The position numbers were made by a program, and so were the translations under genes. Positions 17,676 to 26,151 of a DNA stretch of 48,186 nt are shown in pieces. Each line of letters opens with the position of its first letter. The stretch's first letter is position 1. Source of the DNA: an uncultured Succiniclasticum sp. (GTDB taxonomy: Bacteria; Bacillota; Negativicutes; Acidaminococcales; Acidaminococcaceae); contig UQUU01000012.1 in NCBI GenBank assembly GCA_900544275.1, positions 1 through 48,186 on the forward strand, in the 5' to 3' direction. A model generated the notes under the pieces. That model was not told where the DNA came from, searched no databases, and was given only the letters and a program-made list of their open reading frames with translations.

Positions 17676-18245
17676 ATGAAAAAATTACTGGCGCTGGTAT
17701 GTATGCTTTTGAGTTTGTGCGTCACGGCTTTGGCCGCAGATGCGGACACGGATGTTGCCGCTGCCGATTATCAGCGTTTGCTGGGCGGAGAATACGCTAC
17801 GGTAGAATTTAACGAGCGTAACGTAGTAGCTGCTATTGCGAATTTGAAGGTATATAATACGTTGGATTCCGTGGTGTTGCCGAAAGGGATCAAACATTAT
17901 CGAATCATCCGGGCGGGTAATGAACAGGCCTTTCTTATCGTTCCTCATTTTGCCAAAACGCGTATGATGGTGAAAGCTGCGGCCACCGGGAAACCAATGG
18001 GCGCTTTGAAAGGCGTATTTGAAGGCCGTTCTCTTGTGTTGTTCTGTAACAAAGGCGCGGTCATTGTAGACCTGTTGGTGCGCAGCGGACACGGCACCCG
18101 ATTGGTGAATTACCAGCCGGAGGCGGAACCGAATCTGGCAGACGGACAGCCGGGCGGGGTATATATTCCGGATAACCAGCAGCGTTTGCTGAAAGACATT
18201 ACACGGGAGATCCGTCATGACGGGGATATTATCAAAGTAAAATAA
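17676..18245 (+). CDS. Predicted exported protein of unknown function
   Basis: 189 residues. The N-terminus (two Lys, then a hydrophobic LLALVCMLLSLCVTALAA) is a Sec signal peptide with an Ala-x-Ala cleavage site near residue 20. No lipobox. The mature part is soluble, mixed alpha/beta, ends in a basic KVK, and contains no motif that I recognise. ATG 17676 follows GAGGAGG by seven bases. It lies 14 bp before pncB and must share its transcript, but a functional link to NAD synthesis is not evident. I cannot assign a function. Confidence 0.75.
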   Translation: MKKLLALVCMLLSLCVTALAADADTDVAAADYQRLLGGEYATVEFNERNVVAAIANLKVYNTLDSVVLPKGIKHYRIIRAGNEQAFLIVPHFAKTRMMVKAAATGKPMGALKGVFEGRSLVLFCNKGAVIVDLLVRSGHGTRLVNYQPEAEPNLADGQPGGVYIPDNQQRLLKDITREIRHDGDIIKVK

Positions 18246-18259
18246 GGAGACGGGATCAG

Positions 18260-19723
18260 ATGACAGTGACAACGGCGGAACAGAACCTGACCATGCTGAC
18301 AGATTTTTATGAACTCACCATGGGAAACGGCTATTTTTTAAACGGGTTTTATAAAAAACAAACCTATTTTGATGTATTTTATCGACAGGTACCGGACAAA
18401 GGTGGTTTCGCTATTGCCTGTGGATTGGCAGATATTATCGATTACTTGCGTAATTTGCATTTTACAGATGAAGACATCGCCTATTTGAGGAATAAGAAGA
18501 TCTTTGATGAAAAATTTCTCAAATATCTGCGTAACTTTAAGTTTACGGGTGATGTGTATGCGGTACCGGAAGGAACAGTGATTTTCCCCTACGAGCCTGT
18601 TATCACGGTAAAAGCGCCGGCCGCAGAAGCACAGTTGATTGAGACTTTTTTGCTTTTGTGCATTAACCATCAATCTGTAATTGCCACGAAAGCAAATCGC
18701 ATCGTACGTTCAGCGGAAGGGCGTCCGGTTATGGAATTTGGTTCCCGCAGAGCGCAGGGCATTTCGGCTGCGGTTATCGGTGCAAGAGCTGCGTATATCG
18801 CCGGTTGTGTAGCGACAGCCTGCACTTTGACAGATCAGCTTTATGGCGTTCCTGCCGCCGGAACCATGGCCCATTCCTGGGTTCAGATGTTTGATACGGA
18901 ATACGAGGCTTTCAAATTCTATATGGAAACCTATCCCAATAATGCGATCTTGTTGGTCGATACCTATAATACTTTAAAAAGCGGTATTCCCAACGCGATC
19001 CGGGTCTTCAAGGAGTATCTGGCGAAAGGCGGCAAACTGGATAATTATGGAATTCGCCTGGATTCGGGGGATTTGTCCTATTTGACGAAAAAAGCCCGTG
19101 CTATGTTGGATGAAGCCGGTTTGCAAGACGCTAAAATCGTAGCTTCCAACTCGCTGGATGAACACCTGATCAAAGAACTGCTGCGGCAAGGCGCGAGAAT
19201 TGATGCCTTTGGCGTAGGAGAACGGCTGATCACCAGCCAGACAAGCCCTGTTTTTGGTGGTGTGTATAAGTTGTCAGCGGTTGAGGACGAAAAAGGTGAA
19301 ATCGTTCCCAAGATTAAAATCTCTGATAACACAGCTAAAATTACCAATCCCGGCTTTAAGAAGGTTTACCGTTTTTACGATAAGAAAACAGGCAAGGCGA
19401 TTGCGGACGAAATCTGTCTTCATAACGAAGTGGTCTCCGAAGCCCTGCCCCATACGATCTTTGACCCGGAAGCAACATGGAAGCAGAGGACTCTTAAAGA
19501 TTTTACCGCGCGGGAATTATTGGTGCCTGTTTTCAAAAATGGCGAACTGGTTTACCAACAGCCGTCTTTGCGGGAGACGCAACAGTATTGCGCTAAAGAA
19601 GTAGATTCTTTATGGGAAGAAGTAAAGCGTTTTGACAACCCCCATGAGTATAATGTGGATCTGTCTAAAAAACTCTGGGACCTGAAAAGGAAACTGTTAT
19701 TGGCCTCCGGAGATATACTTTAA
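18260..19723 (+). CDS. pncB: Nicotinate phosphoribosyltransferase
   Basis: A 487-residue enzyme of the Preiss-Handler NAD salvage pathway that joins nicotinate and PRPP to make nicotinate mononucleotide with ATP hydrolysis. The N-terminal LTDFYELTMGNGYF, MEFGSRRAQG, AHSWVQMF (with the conserved His), IRLDSGDL and FGVGERLIT are family signatures. The length fits the bacterial long form (about 480-490). It follows the exported protein after 14 bp, and a strong terminator follows it. Confidence 0.95.
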   Translation: MTVTTAEQNLTMLTDFYELTMGNGYFLNGFYKKQTYFDVFYRQVPDKGGFAIACGLADIIDYLRNLHFTDEDIAYLRNKKIFDEKFLKYLRNFKFTGDVYAVPEGTVIFPYEPVITVKAPAAEAQLIETFLLLCINHQSVIATKANRIVRSAEGRPVMEFGSRRAQGISAAVIGARAAYIAGCVATACTLTDQLYGVPAAGTMAHSWVQMFDTEYEAFKFYMETYPNNAILLVDTYNTLKSGIPNAIRVFKEYLAKGGKLDNYGIRLDSGDLSYLTKKARAMLDEAGLQDAKIVASNSLDEHLIKELLRQGARIDAFGVGERLITSQTSPVFGGVYKLSAVEDEKGEIVPKIKISDNTAKITNPGFKKVYRFYDKKTGKAIADEICLHNEVVSEALPHTIFDPEATWKQRTLKDFTARELLVPVFKNGELVYQQPSLRETQQYCAKEVDSLWEEVKRFDNPHEYNVDLSKKLWDLKRKLLLASGDIL

Positions 19724-19812
19724 AAGCTCATGTAGAAGCCGATGCATAATGCTGTGCAAGATGGATCCAAAATGCGCAAGATACTCCACCGACATAAGGT
19801 CACAAAGAAAAT

Positions 19813-19853
19813 GACCCTGCTGTAATTGGCATAGTAAAAATTACAGCAGGGTC
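19813..19853. terminator. Strong bidirectional terminator between pncB and the Mrp gene
   Basis: A 15-bp perfect stem, GACCCTGCTGTAATT with its complement, and an 11-base loop. It lies between convergent genes. The 230-bp gap shows nothing else. Confidence 0.85.
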
Positions 19854-19955
19854 GTTTGTTGTCCGGCGTTGTATTATCCAAGCGTTATATGCGCCTGGTA
19901 TGACAGATAGTTATCTCCGGGCAAGTGCAGGACACTTAAATAATCCCAGAATTAA

Positions 19956-20783
19956 CTATAGCATTTTCTGCAAAAGCTCAACGGTCTGGGGAAGATAACC
20001 TGTGTCCAAATCTTCCAGATTTCCGGCATCTACCGCTTCCGCCAGTTTGGGATCCACCGGCATTTTATCCTGACAGGTCAGTCCGTGCAAACGCGCAGTC
20101 TCATCCAGACGGCTCTGACCAAAAAGCGTATGTTCACCGCCACAGTCAGGACACTTGAAATAACTGAAATTTTCGATGAGGGAAAGGACCGGGATCTGCA
20201 TCATTTTAGCCATATTGCAGGCTTTCTCCACAATCATCCCCACCAGTTCCTGCGGTGAAGCAACAACGATGATCCCATCCACAGGCAGTGACTGGAATAC
20301 TGTTAAAGGCACATCCCCTGTGCCGGGAGGGAGATCCACAAATAAATAGTCTGTTTCTCCGTAAATTACATCCGTCCAGAATTGTTGGATCGCGCCCGCA
20401 ATAACAGGACCGCGCCAGACTACGGGATCGGTTTCCTTATTCAGCAACAGGTTGATCGACATTACTTTAATACCGGTTCTGGTTTCCAACGGATATACAC
20501 CATTGTCATCCATGGGAGCTCTGCCATGAAGCCCAAAGGTACGAGGTATAGAAGGCCCGGTTATATCCGCATCCAAAATCGCGACTTTTTTCCCTTTTTT
20601 TCGAAGGGCAATCGCCAGGAGCGCCGTTACCATAGATTTTCCCACGCCGCCTTTGCCGCTCACAACGCCGATTACTTTTTTTATGTGACTGTTTTTATGA
20701 GGCGCCTTTTTGAAAGAGGACAGGTCCTGCCTCTCTTTGCGGTTTGCAGCGCATTTGCCGCAATCATGATCACAATTTGCCAT
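19956..20783 (-). CDS. Mrp/NBP35-type P-loop ATPase, Fe-S cluster carrier
   Basis: A 275-residue cytosolic ATPase of the ApbC/Mrp/NBP35 family that carries iron-sulfur clusters to apo-proteins. The N-terminus has a Cys-rich CDHDCGKC motif. The deviant Walker A SGKGGVGKS comes at about residue 40, LDADITGPSIPR and FVDLPPGTGD follow, and FKCPDCGG holds the CxxC that bridges a cluster between two subunits. ATG 20783 follows a GGAGAGG site. A longer frame to 20834 lacks one. It is divergent from the cobalamin riboswitch and mutase operon. An inverted repeat lies in its upstream region. Confidence 0.9.
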   Translation of the reverse strand: MANCDHDCGKCAANRKERQDLSSFKKAPHKNSHIKKVIGVVSGKGGVGKSMVTALLAIALRKKGKKVAILDADITGPSIPRTFGLHGRAPMDDNGVYPLETRTGIKVMSINLLLNKETDPVVWRGPVIAGAIQQFWTDVIYGETDYLFVDLPPGTGDVPLTVFQSLPVDGIIVVASPQELVGMIVEKACNMAKMMQIPVLSLIENFSYFKCPDCGGEHTLFGQSRLDETARLHGLTCQDKMPVDPKLAEAVDAGNLEDLDTGYLPQTVELLQKML

Positions 20784-20837
20784 ACTTGTTCCTCTCCTGA
20801 AAATATCGATATATAGTAATAAATGACTTGACATAAC

Positions 20838-20861
20838 TACTAATAAATATTACTATTAGTA
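20838..20861. promoter_or_regulatory. Inverted repeat upstream of the Mrp gene, operator candidate
   Basis: TACTAATA, eight bases, TATTAGTA: a perfect 8-bp dyad in the AT-rich region between the Mrp gene and the riboswitch. The spacing and symmetry suit a dimeric repressor. Which protein binds is unknown. Confidence 0.45.
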
Positions 20862-20926
20862 ATAGAGTTCAGGTATGCTCCAATCAGATACCGATACCTA
20901 TTATACCATAAAATTGAATATCCAGT

Positions 20927-21076
20927 ACAGGTGCTCATAAGAGCCTAACAGAGAAGTCCGGTGCAAAACCGGCGCGGTCCCGCCGCTGTAAGGGGGAGGA
21001 CGCTTCACTATGTCACTGAAATTTTATTTTGGGAAGACGAAGCAGACCAGGAACCCGAGCCAGAAGAACTACCTGT
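20927..21076 (+). ncRNA. Cobalamin riboswitch
   Basis: The aptamer core is clear: AGTCCGGTGCAAAACCGG, then GCGGTCCCGCCGCTGTAA, a TGTCACTG block, GGGAAGACGAAGCAGACCAG, and CGAGCCAGAAGA. The closing stem is ACAGGT with ACCTGT (20927-20932 and 21071-21076). A terminator follows about 80 nt later, which suggests an OFF switch under adenosyl- or other cobalamin. The next gene downstream is mutA, about 530 bp further on. Confidence 0.93.
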
Positions 21077-21156
21077 CTTAGCATCACTGCTTGACCCGCG
21101 AGCGACGGGGAGGAGATGTCTGCGTAACCGATTTACAGGTTTCAGCCGCCTTCAAA

Positions 21157-21190
21157 CCGTCTTTTCTAAAATGGAAGGACGGCTTTTTTA
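21157..21190 (+). terminator. Expression-platform terminator of the cobalamin riboswitch
   Basis: CCGTCTTTTC pairs with GGAAGGACGG (10 bp with G-U pairs), followed by six T. It lies directly downstream of the aptamer. Confidence 0.85.
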
Positions 21191-21251
21191 TTTAGTTTAT
21201 ATACGGCCTGGACAACCGTCATATAATGATTTGCCATTCTCAAATCTTCTT

Positions 21252-21307
21252 AATTCGCAGGCGCAGGGTAACGACGCTGTACAGTTGCCGCTACCTGCGC
21301 ACGAATT
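21252..21307. repeat. Long imperfect hairpin in the mutA leader
   Basis: AATTCG...CGAATT encloses GCGCAGG...CCTGCGC and a GGTA/TACC extension, giving a stem of about 17 bp with bulges. No T-tract follows. It could be a processing hairpin, a REP-like element or a regulatory RNA domain. Confidence 0.55.
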
Positions 21308-21468
21308 GGGAAGAGAAACGACCGGAGTTATCCGGTTTTCACAAGGCGAATGTTTAGTACTTATGTGATTTTTGTCCATTGACTGTAAGAACGGATAAAT
21401 AGTGGCTGCAGCTTGTTATTTCACTTGGTTCGGGAGATTATTATGTTCCGATATTTGAGGAATTTTAA

Positions 21469-21503
21469 CGCAGCAGGATCCTGCTCTGATCTCGTTTTTT
21501 TTA
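21469..21503 (+). terminator. Second terminator in the mutA leader
   Basis: A 14-nt perfect palindrome AGCAGGATCCTGCT (21472-21485), flanked by AACG/CGTT, is followed by a run of eight T. It lies 107 bp before mutA, so transcription from the riboswitch must also pass this point. Confidence 0.55.
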
Positions 21504-21514
21504 TTTTCGGTAAT

Positions 21515-21537
21515 AACCGTTGGTTATGGTAACGGTT
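21515..21537 (+). other. Small hairpin before mutA
   Basis: AACCGTT pairs with AACGGTT around nine bases. It lies about 70 bp before the mutA start and may be an alternative fold with the terminator before it. Confidence 0.4.
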
Positions 21538-21609
21538 TTACATAGATTCATGAAATCGGGTGCATGCCCCGGCTTCTGTATCATTAATCTAAGAGGAGGT
21601 AAATTGTTT

Positions 21610-23865
21610 ATGGCTGAACAAACCAATGTCGACCTGTCCAAGTCCAAGCCTATGACTGACAAGGAATTGGAAGAACTTCTGCGTAAATCAGACCAAAAAG
21701 CTGAGTATCCGGAAGTAAAGTTTGACGAGTTTACAGTGCCCACTACAGAAGAATGGGTGGAAGCCTGTAACGCCTTGTTAAAAGGAAAACCTTTTGACAA
21801 AATGATGTACACCAAGAACTATGAAGGTATCACCTTCGACCCCATTTATACCCTGCGCAAGTGGAAGGAGATCCTGCCCACGGATAATTATCCCGGGAGG
21901 GGTGACTTTTTACGCGGCAGTACGGTAAACGGATATGTAGAACAGCCCTGGGGCATTGCACAGGCCTGTGATCTGACCGAACCGAAAGAAAATAACACTC
22001 TGCTAAAACATGAAATCAAAACCGGCAGTACCGTATATCATGTACGAGTTGACAGCGCCACGCTGGCAGGCGTAGATGTAAAAGATGCTGCGGTTCCGGG
22101 CGATAAAGGCGTGAGTCTGACCACTGCGGAAGACATGCACACCATGCTGGCCGATCTGGATCTGGAAAAATATCCGTTCATGCTGTATGCAGGCGAGTCT
22201 TCTGCCCGCTTGCTGGCGCTTACTGTAGCGGCCTTGAAAGCAGCCGGTAAAAAAGTAGAAAAACTGCGTGGCGTCATCGGCGCAGACCCCATTGGCGAAT
22301 TGGTAGCCAAAGGAAAAACCGCTGAGTCTCTGGACGTACTGTATGATCAGATGGCGGCTACTGTTAAGTGGGCCGAGAAAAACGCGCCGGGCTTACGCAC
22401 CATCATGGTACGCAGCAATGCGTTCTCTTTGGGCGGCGCTGAAAGCGTCCAGGAAGTCGCCTATACCTATGCAGTCGCGGTAGAATATGTGCGCCAGATG
22501 CTGAAACGCGGTCTGACTATCCATCAGATTGCACAGGCTCTGATTTTTGAATTTAACCAGGGCGCCAACTTCTTTATGGAAATTGCCAAGCTGCGTGCAG
22601 CTCGTCAAATCTGGGCCAATATTATGAAAGAATTCGGTGCCGAAGAAGCCGATCGCGCTTCTTTTGTACACGGACGCCCCGCAACGTTTACGAAAACCGT
22701 AGTAGACCCTTATGTCAATATGCTACGTAACTGCACTCAATCTTTCTCCAGTGTAGTAGGCGGTGTAAATACATATGAAAACGAACCCTTTGATGAACTG
22801 ATCCGCAAAGGGGACGAATTCTCCCGTCGTATTGCCCGTAACGTACACATTATGCTGCAGGAAGAATTCGGTATGCTGTGGCCGATTGACCCGGCTGGCG
22901 GCTCCTGGGCGGTAGAAAGACTGACCCAGCAAATTGCGGAAAAAATCTGGGCGAAGTTCCAGGAAGTGGAAGGCTTCGGCGGTATTATTCCTGCTTTGCA
23001 GGAAGGCAAAATTCAGGCTGCTGTGAAGGAAGTGCTGGATAAGCGCCTGAAAGCGCTGGAACTGCGGAAAGATCGTGCGGTTGGTGTAAATATGTACCCC
23101 AACATGACGGAAGAACCGCTGAGCGAAAATCTGGAAGACGTAGCTGAACTGAAGAAAATTTTATCCGCCAATGTGGATAAATACCTGGTCGATGTGGATA
23201 GCAAAGAAGCTGAAGCAAAACTGGCCGCAGTAAAATCTGTCGGCAGTGAAGGTTTGATCGATGCGGCAGTAGAAGCGTTTGCCGCCGGTGCGACTTCAGG
23301 GGCCGTAGCCAGAGCCGCTGCAAAAAAGGCCGGTGAAATTGAGGTACAGCCGATTGAAGAACATCACTGGACGGAACGCTTTGAAGCACTGCGCCGTGAT
23401 ACAGAAGCGTTTGTGGCTAAAACAGGCAAAAATGTGGAAGTATTCCTGGCAAATATGGGACCGATCCCGCAGCATAAAGCCCGTGCAGATTTCTCCACCA
23501 GCTTCCTGCAGGTAGGCGCATTTAATGTACACCTGAACAATGGGTTCCAGGATGATGAAGACAAACCCGGTTCCCGGTACGAAAAATGCGTAGCCGCCTT
23601 AAAAGAAGGTATCGACGGAAAGGGAACTCCCTATGATGCAGCCGTGATCTGCTCTACGGACGCAACCTATCCGGAAGATGTACCGGCCCTGGCGCCGATG
23701 CTGAAAGCGGCAAATCCGACCATGAAACTGTATCTGGCCGGCGCAGCCCCCAAAGATCTGGTTCCGGTTTATACCGGCGCCGGTGTGGATGATTTTATCA
23801 GCGTGGTTGCTAACTGCTTTGATATTCTGAAAGATTTACAGAAAAGGAAGGGGATGATTGAATAA
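21610..23865 (+). CDS. mutA: Methylmalonyl-CoA mutase, small (beta) subunit
   Basis: A 751-residue partner subunit of the heterodimeric mutase. It keeps the TIM-barrel fold (for example YVEQPWGIAQACD and RVDSATLAGVDVKDA) but the C-terminal cobalamin-type domain lacks the DxHxxG ligand motif: the equivalent region reads FLANMGPIPQHKARADFS. It therefore does not bind B12 and supports MutB. The enzyme interconverts succinyl-CoA and (R)-methylmalonyl-CoA, the carbon rearrangement of the propionate pathway. ATG 21610 follows AGAGGAGG by about ten bases. A longer frame from 21520 lacks a ribosome site. It overlaps mutB by one base, so translation is coupled. Confidence 0.95.
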   Translation: MAEQTNVDLSKSKPMTDKELEELLRKSDQKAEYPEVKFDEFTVPTTEEWVEACNALLKGKPFDKMMYTKNYEGITFDPIYTLRKWKEILPTDNYPGRGDFLRGSTVNGYVEQPWGIAQACDLTEPKENNTLLKHEIKTGSTVYHVRVDSATLAGVDVKDAAVPGDKGVSLTTAEDMHTMLADLDLEKYPFMLYAGESSARLLALTVAALKAAGKKVEKLRGVIGADPIGELVAKGKTAESLDVLYDQMAATVKWAEKNAPGLRTIMVRSNAFSLGGAESVQEVAYTYAVAVEYVRQMLKRGLTIHQIAQALIFEFNQGANFFMEIAKLRAARQIWANIMKEFGAEEADRASFVHGRPATFTKTVVDPYVNMLRNCTQSFSSVVGGVNTYENEPFDELIRKGDEFSRRIARNVHIMLQEEFGMLWPIDPAGGSWAVERLTQQIAEKIWAKFQEVEGFGGIIPALQEGKIQAAVKEVLDKRLKALELRKDRAVGVNMYPNMTEEPLSENLEDVAELKKILSANVDKYLVDVDSKEAEAKLAAVKSVGSEGLIDAAVEAFAAGATSGAVARAAAKKAGEIEVQPIEEHHWTERFEALRRDTEAFVAKTGKNVEVFLANMGPIPQHKARADFSTSFLQVGAFNVHLNNGFQDDEDKPGSRYEKCVAALKEGIDGKGTPYDAAVICSTDATYPEDVPALAPMLKAANPTMKLYLAGAAPKDLVPVYTGAGVDDFISVVANCFDILKDLQKRKGMIE

Positions 23866-26063
23866 TGGCTAGCCTGAATCCTGACTTTACCAAGATCGGC
23901 CTTCCCGAACATCCTTCCTGCTCCTATGAAGAATGGAAGAAGAGCCTGGAAAAGAAAACCGGAAAAAACTGGGATGCACTGCGGGGAACCACGTTGGAAC
24001 GTATTCCTGTGCAACCGTTATATACCCAAGATATATACGCATCCTGCAACCATTTGGACTTCATGAGCGGTATTCCGCCGTTCCTGCGCGGACCTTATTC
24101 TACCATGTACGTGTTCCGTCCCTGGACGGTACGTCAGTATGCCGGTTTCTCCACCGCAGAAGAATCCAACGCTTTCTACCGCCGCAACCTGGCAGCCGGT
24201 CAGAAAGGTCTGTCCATCGCGTTTGACTTGCCGACCCACCGCGGCTATGATGCGGATAACCCCCGCGTAGTCGGTGACGTTGGTAAAGCAGGCGTTTCTG
24301 TTTGCTCCATGTTGGATATGAATATCCTGTTCTCCGGCATTCCGCTGGATCAGATGTCCGTATCCATGACCATGAACGGGGCCGTTCTGCCGATCCTGTC
24401 TTTCTTCATCGTATCCGGTGAGGAACAGGGTGTCGACAAGAAGATCATGGCCGGTACTATTCAGAACGATATTCTGAAAGAATTCATGGTACGTAATACC
24501 TATATTTATCCGCCTGATATGTCCATGCGTATCATCGGTGACATTTTCGAATACACTACGAACTACATGCCGAAATTCAACTCCATTTCCATTTCTGGTT
24601 ACCACATTCAGGAATGCGGCGCAACCTGTGACCTGGAACTGGGCTACACGCTGGCTGACGGTATGGAATACATCCGTACCGGTGAAAAAGCCGGCCTGAA
24701 AGTTGACGCTTTCGCAAAACGTCTGTCCTTCTTCTGGGACATGGGCAAAAACTACTTCATGGAAGTGGCGAAGATGCGTGCGGCTCGTGTGCTTTGGGCT
24801 AAGATCCTGAAGAGCTTCGGCGCTGAAAACCCGAAATCTATGGCTCTGCGTACTCACTCGCAGACTTCCGGTTGGTCTCTGACCGAACAGGATCCGTTCA
24901 ACAACATTTCCCGTACCTGTATGGAAGCCATGTCTGCCGCTCTGGGTCACACTCAGTCCCTGCATACTAACGCACTGGACGAAGCCATCGCACTGCCAAC
25001 CGACTTCTCGGCGCGTCTGGCTCGTAATACTCAGTTATACATCCAGGATGAAACCAAGGTCTGCAAAATCATCGATCCGTGGGGCGGTTCTTACTATCTG
25101 GAATACCTCACCAACGAGATCATTCGCCGGGCCTGGGCGCATATCCAGGAAGTTGAATCCCTGGGCGGTATGGCAAAAGCGATTGCTACGGGCCTGCCGA
25201 AGATGCGTATTGAAGAATGCGCGGCCCGTCGTCAGGCAAATATTGACAGCGGTAAGGAAACCATCGTTGGCCTGAATAAATATCGTCTGGCCAAAGAAGA
25301 TCCGCTGAACGTTCTGTCCATTGATAACACGGCAGTACGTAATTCCCAGATCAAACGTCTGGAAAAACTGCGTTCCGAACGTAATGAAGAAGCTGTACAG
25401 CGCGACCTGAAGGCGATCACTGCCGCTGCGGAAAGCCGTGAAAACGGCAACCTGCTGGAAATGGCCGTACAGGCTGCCCGCGACCGGGCGTCCCTGGGCG
25501 AAATTTCCGATGCGGTAGAAAAAGTATCCGGTCGCTTCAATGCCGTGATCCATACTGTATCCGGTGTTTACAGCAGTGAATACAGCGGCAACGATGACAT
25601 GGAAGTAGCCAATGCGCTGGCGAAAGAGTTTGAAAAGCTGGAAGGCCGCCGGCCTCGTATCTTCCTGGCCAAGATGGGTCAGGACGGACATGACCGGGGA
25701 CAGAAAGTACTGGCGACCTCCTTCGCTGACATGGGCTGGGACGTTGACGTAGGGCCTTTGTTCCAGACTCCGGAAGAAACCGCCCAGGACGCCGTGGACA
25801 ACGACGTTCATATGGTTGGCTTCTCTTCCCTGGCGGCTGGTCACAAAACCTTGCTGCCGGCATTGGTCGGCGAGCTTGAAAAACGCGGCCGCGATGATAT
25901 TTTAGTCACCATTGGCGGCGTAATTCCGGCGCAGGACTATGACTATCTGTACGAACATGGTGCTGCTGCCATCTTTGGACCCGGTACCAACATCCCGAAA
26001 TGCTGCATTAAATTGTTGCAGATGTTAGTAGACCGTGTGAAGGCGGAACAAGCTCAAGACTAA
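23865..26063 (+). CDS. mutB: Methylmalonyl-CoA mutase, large (alpha) catalytic subunit
   Basis: A 732-residue adenosylcobalamin-dependent subunit. The N-terminal barrel shows RPWTVRQYAGFSTAEESNAF, and the C-terminal B12 domain has GQDGHDRGQKV, whose His is the lower cobalt ligand, followed by DVDVGPLFQTPEE and GGVIPAQDY. The active site needed for coenzyme B12 radical chemistry therefore looks intact. The ATG overlaps the mutA stop (TAATG). meaB follows after about 90 bp. Confidence 0.97.
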   Translation: MASLNPDFTKIGLPEHPSCSYEEWKKSLEKKTGKNWDALRGTTLERIPVQPLYTQDIYASCNHLDFMSGIPPFLRGPYSTMYVFRPWTVRQYAGFSTAEESNAFYRRNLAAGQKGLSIAFDLPTHRGYDADNPRVVGDVGKAGVSVCSMLDMNILFSGIPLDQMSVSMTMNGAVLPILSFFIVSGEEQGVDKKIMAGTIQNDILKEFMVRNTYIYPPDMSMRIIGDIFEYTTNYMPKFNSISISGYHIQECGATCDLELGYTLADGMEYIRTGEKAGLKVDAFAKRLSFFWDMGKNYFMEVAKMRAARVLWAKILKSFGAENPKSMALRTHSQTSGWSLTEQDPFNNISRTCMEAMSAALGHTQSLHTNALDEAIALPTDFSARLARNTQLYIQDETKVCKIIDPWGGSYYLEYLTNEIIRRAWAHIQEVESLGGMAKAIATGLPKMRIEECAARRQANIDSGKETIVGLNKYRLAKEDPLNVLSIDNTAVRNSQIKRLEKLRSERNEEAVQRDLKAITAAAESRENGNLLEMAVQAARDRASLGEISDAVEKVSGRFNAVIHTVSGVYSSEYSGNDDMEVANALAKEFEKLEGRRPRIFLAKMGQDGHDRGQKVLATSFADMGWDVDVGPLFQTPEETAQDAVDNDVHMVGFSSLAAGHKTLLPALVGELEKRGRDDILVTIGGVIPAQDYDYLYEHGAAAIFGPGTNIPKCCIKLLQMLVDRVKAEQAQD

Positions 26064-26090
26064 GTGTGAGAAATGATAATGGAGTATGTC

Positions 26091-26120
26091 TGCGGCTGCG
26101 GCATAATAGCTGAAGCCGCA
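26091..26120 (+). other. Hairpin between mutB and meaB
   Basis: TGCGGCT pairs with AGCCGCA across 16 bases. There is no T-run, so it probably shapes message stability rather than stopping transcription. Confidence 0.45.
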
Positions 26121-26151
26121 GGCATCCCATTGCTTTTCTCAGAAAGTTGAG

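Noticed and set aside
17489..17749. Minus-strand frame between rubredoxin and the exported protein
   Set aside because: It runs across the promoter and start of the exported-protein gene and has no ribosome site.
20961..21368. An open frame over the cobalamin riboswitch
   Set aside because: It coincides with the aptamer and terminator, lacks a ribosome site, and its protein has no family character.
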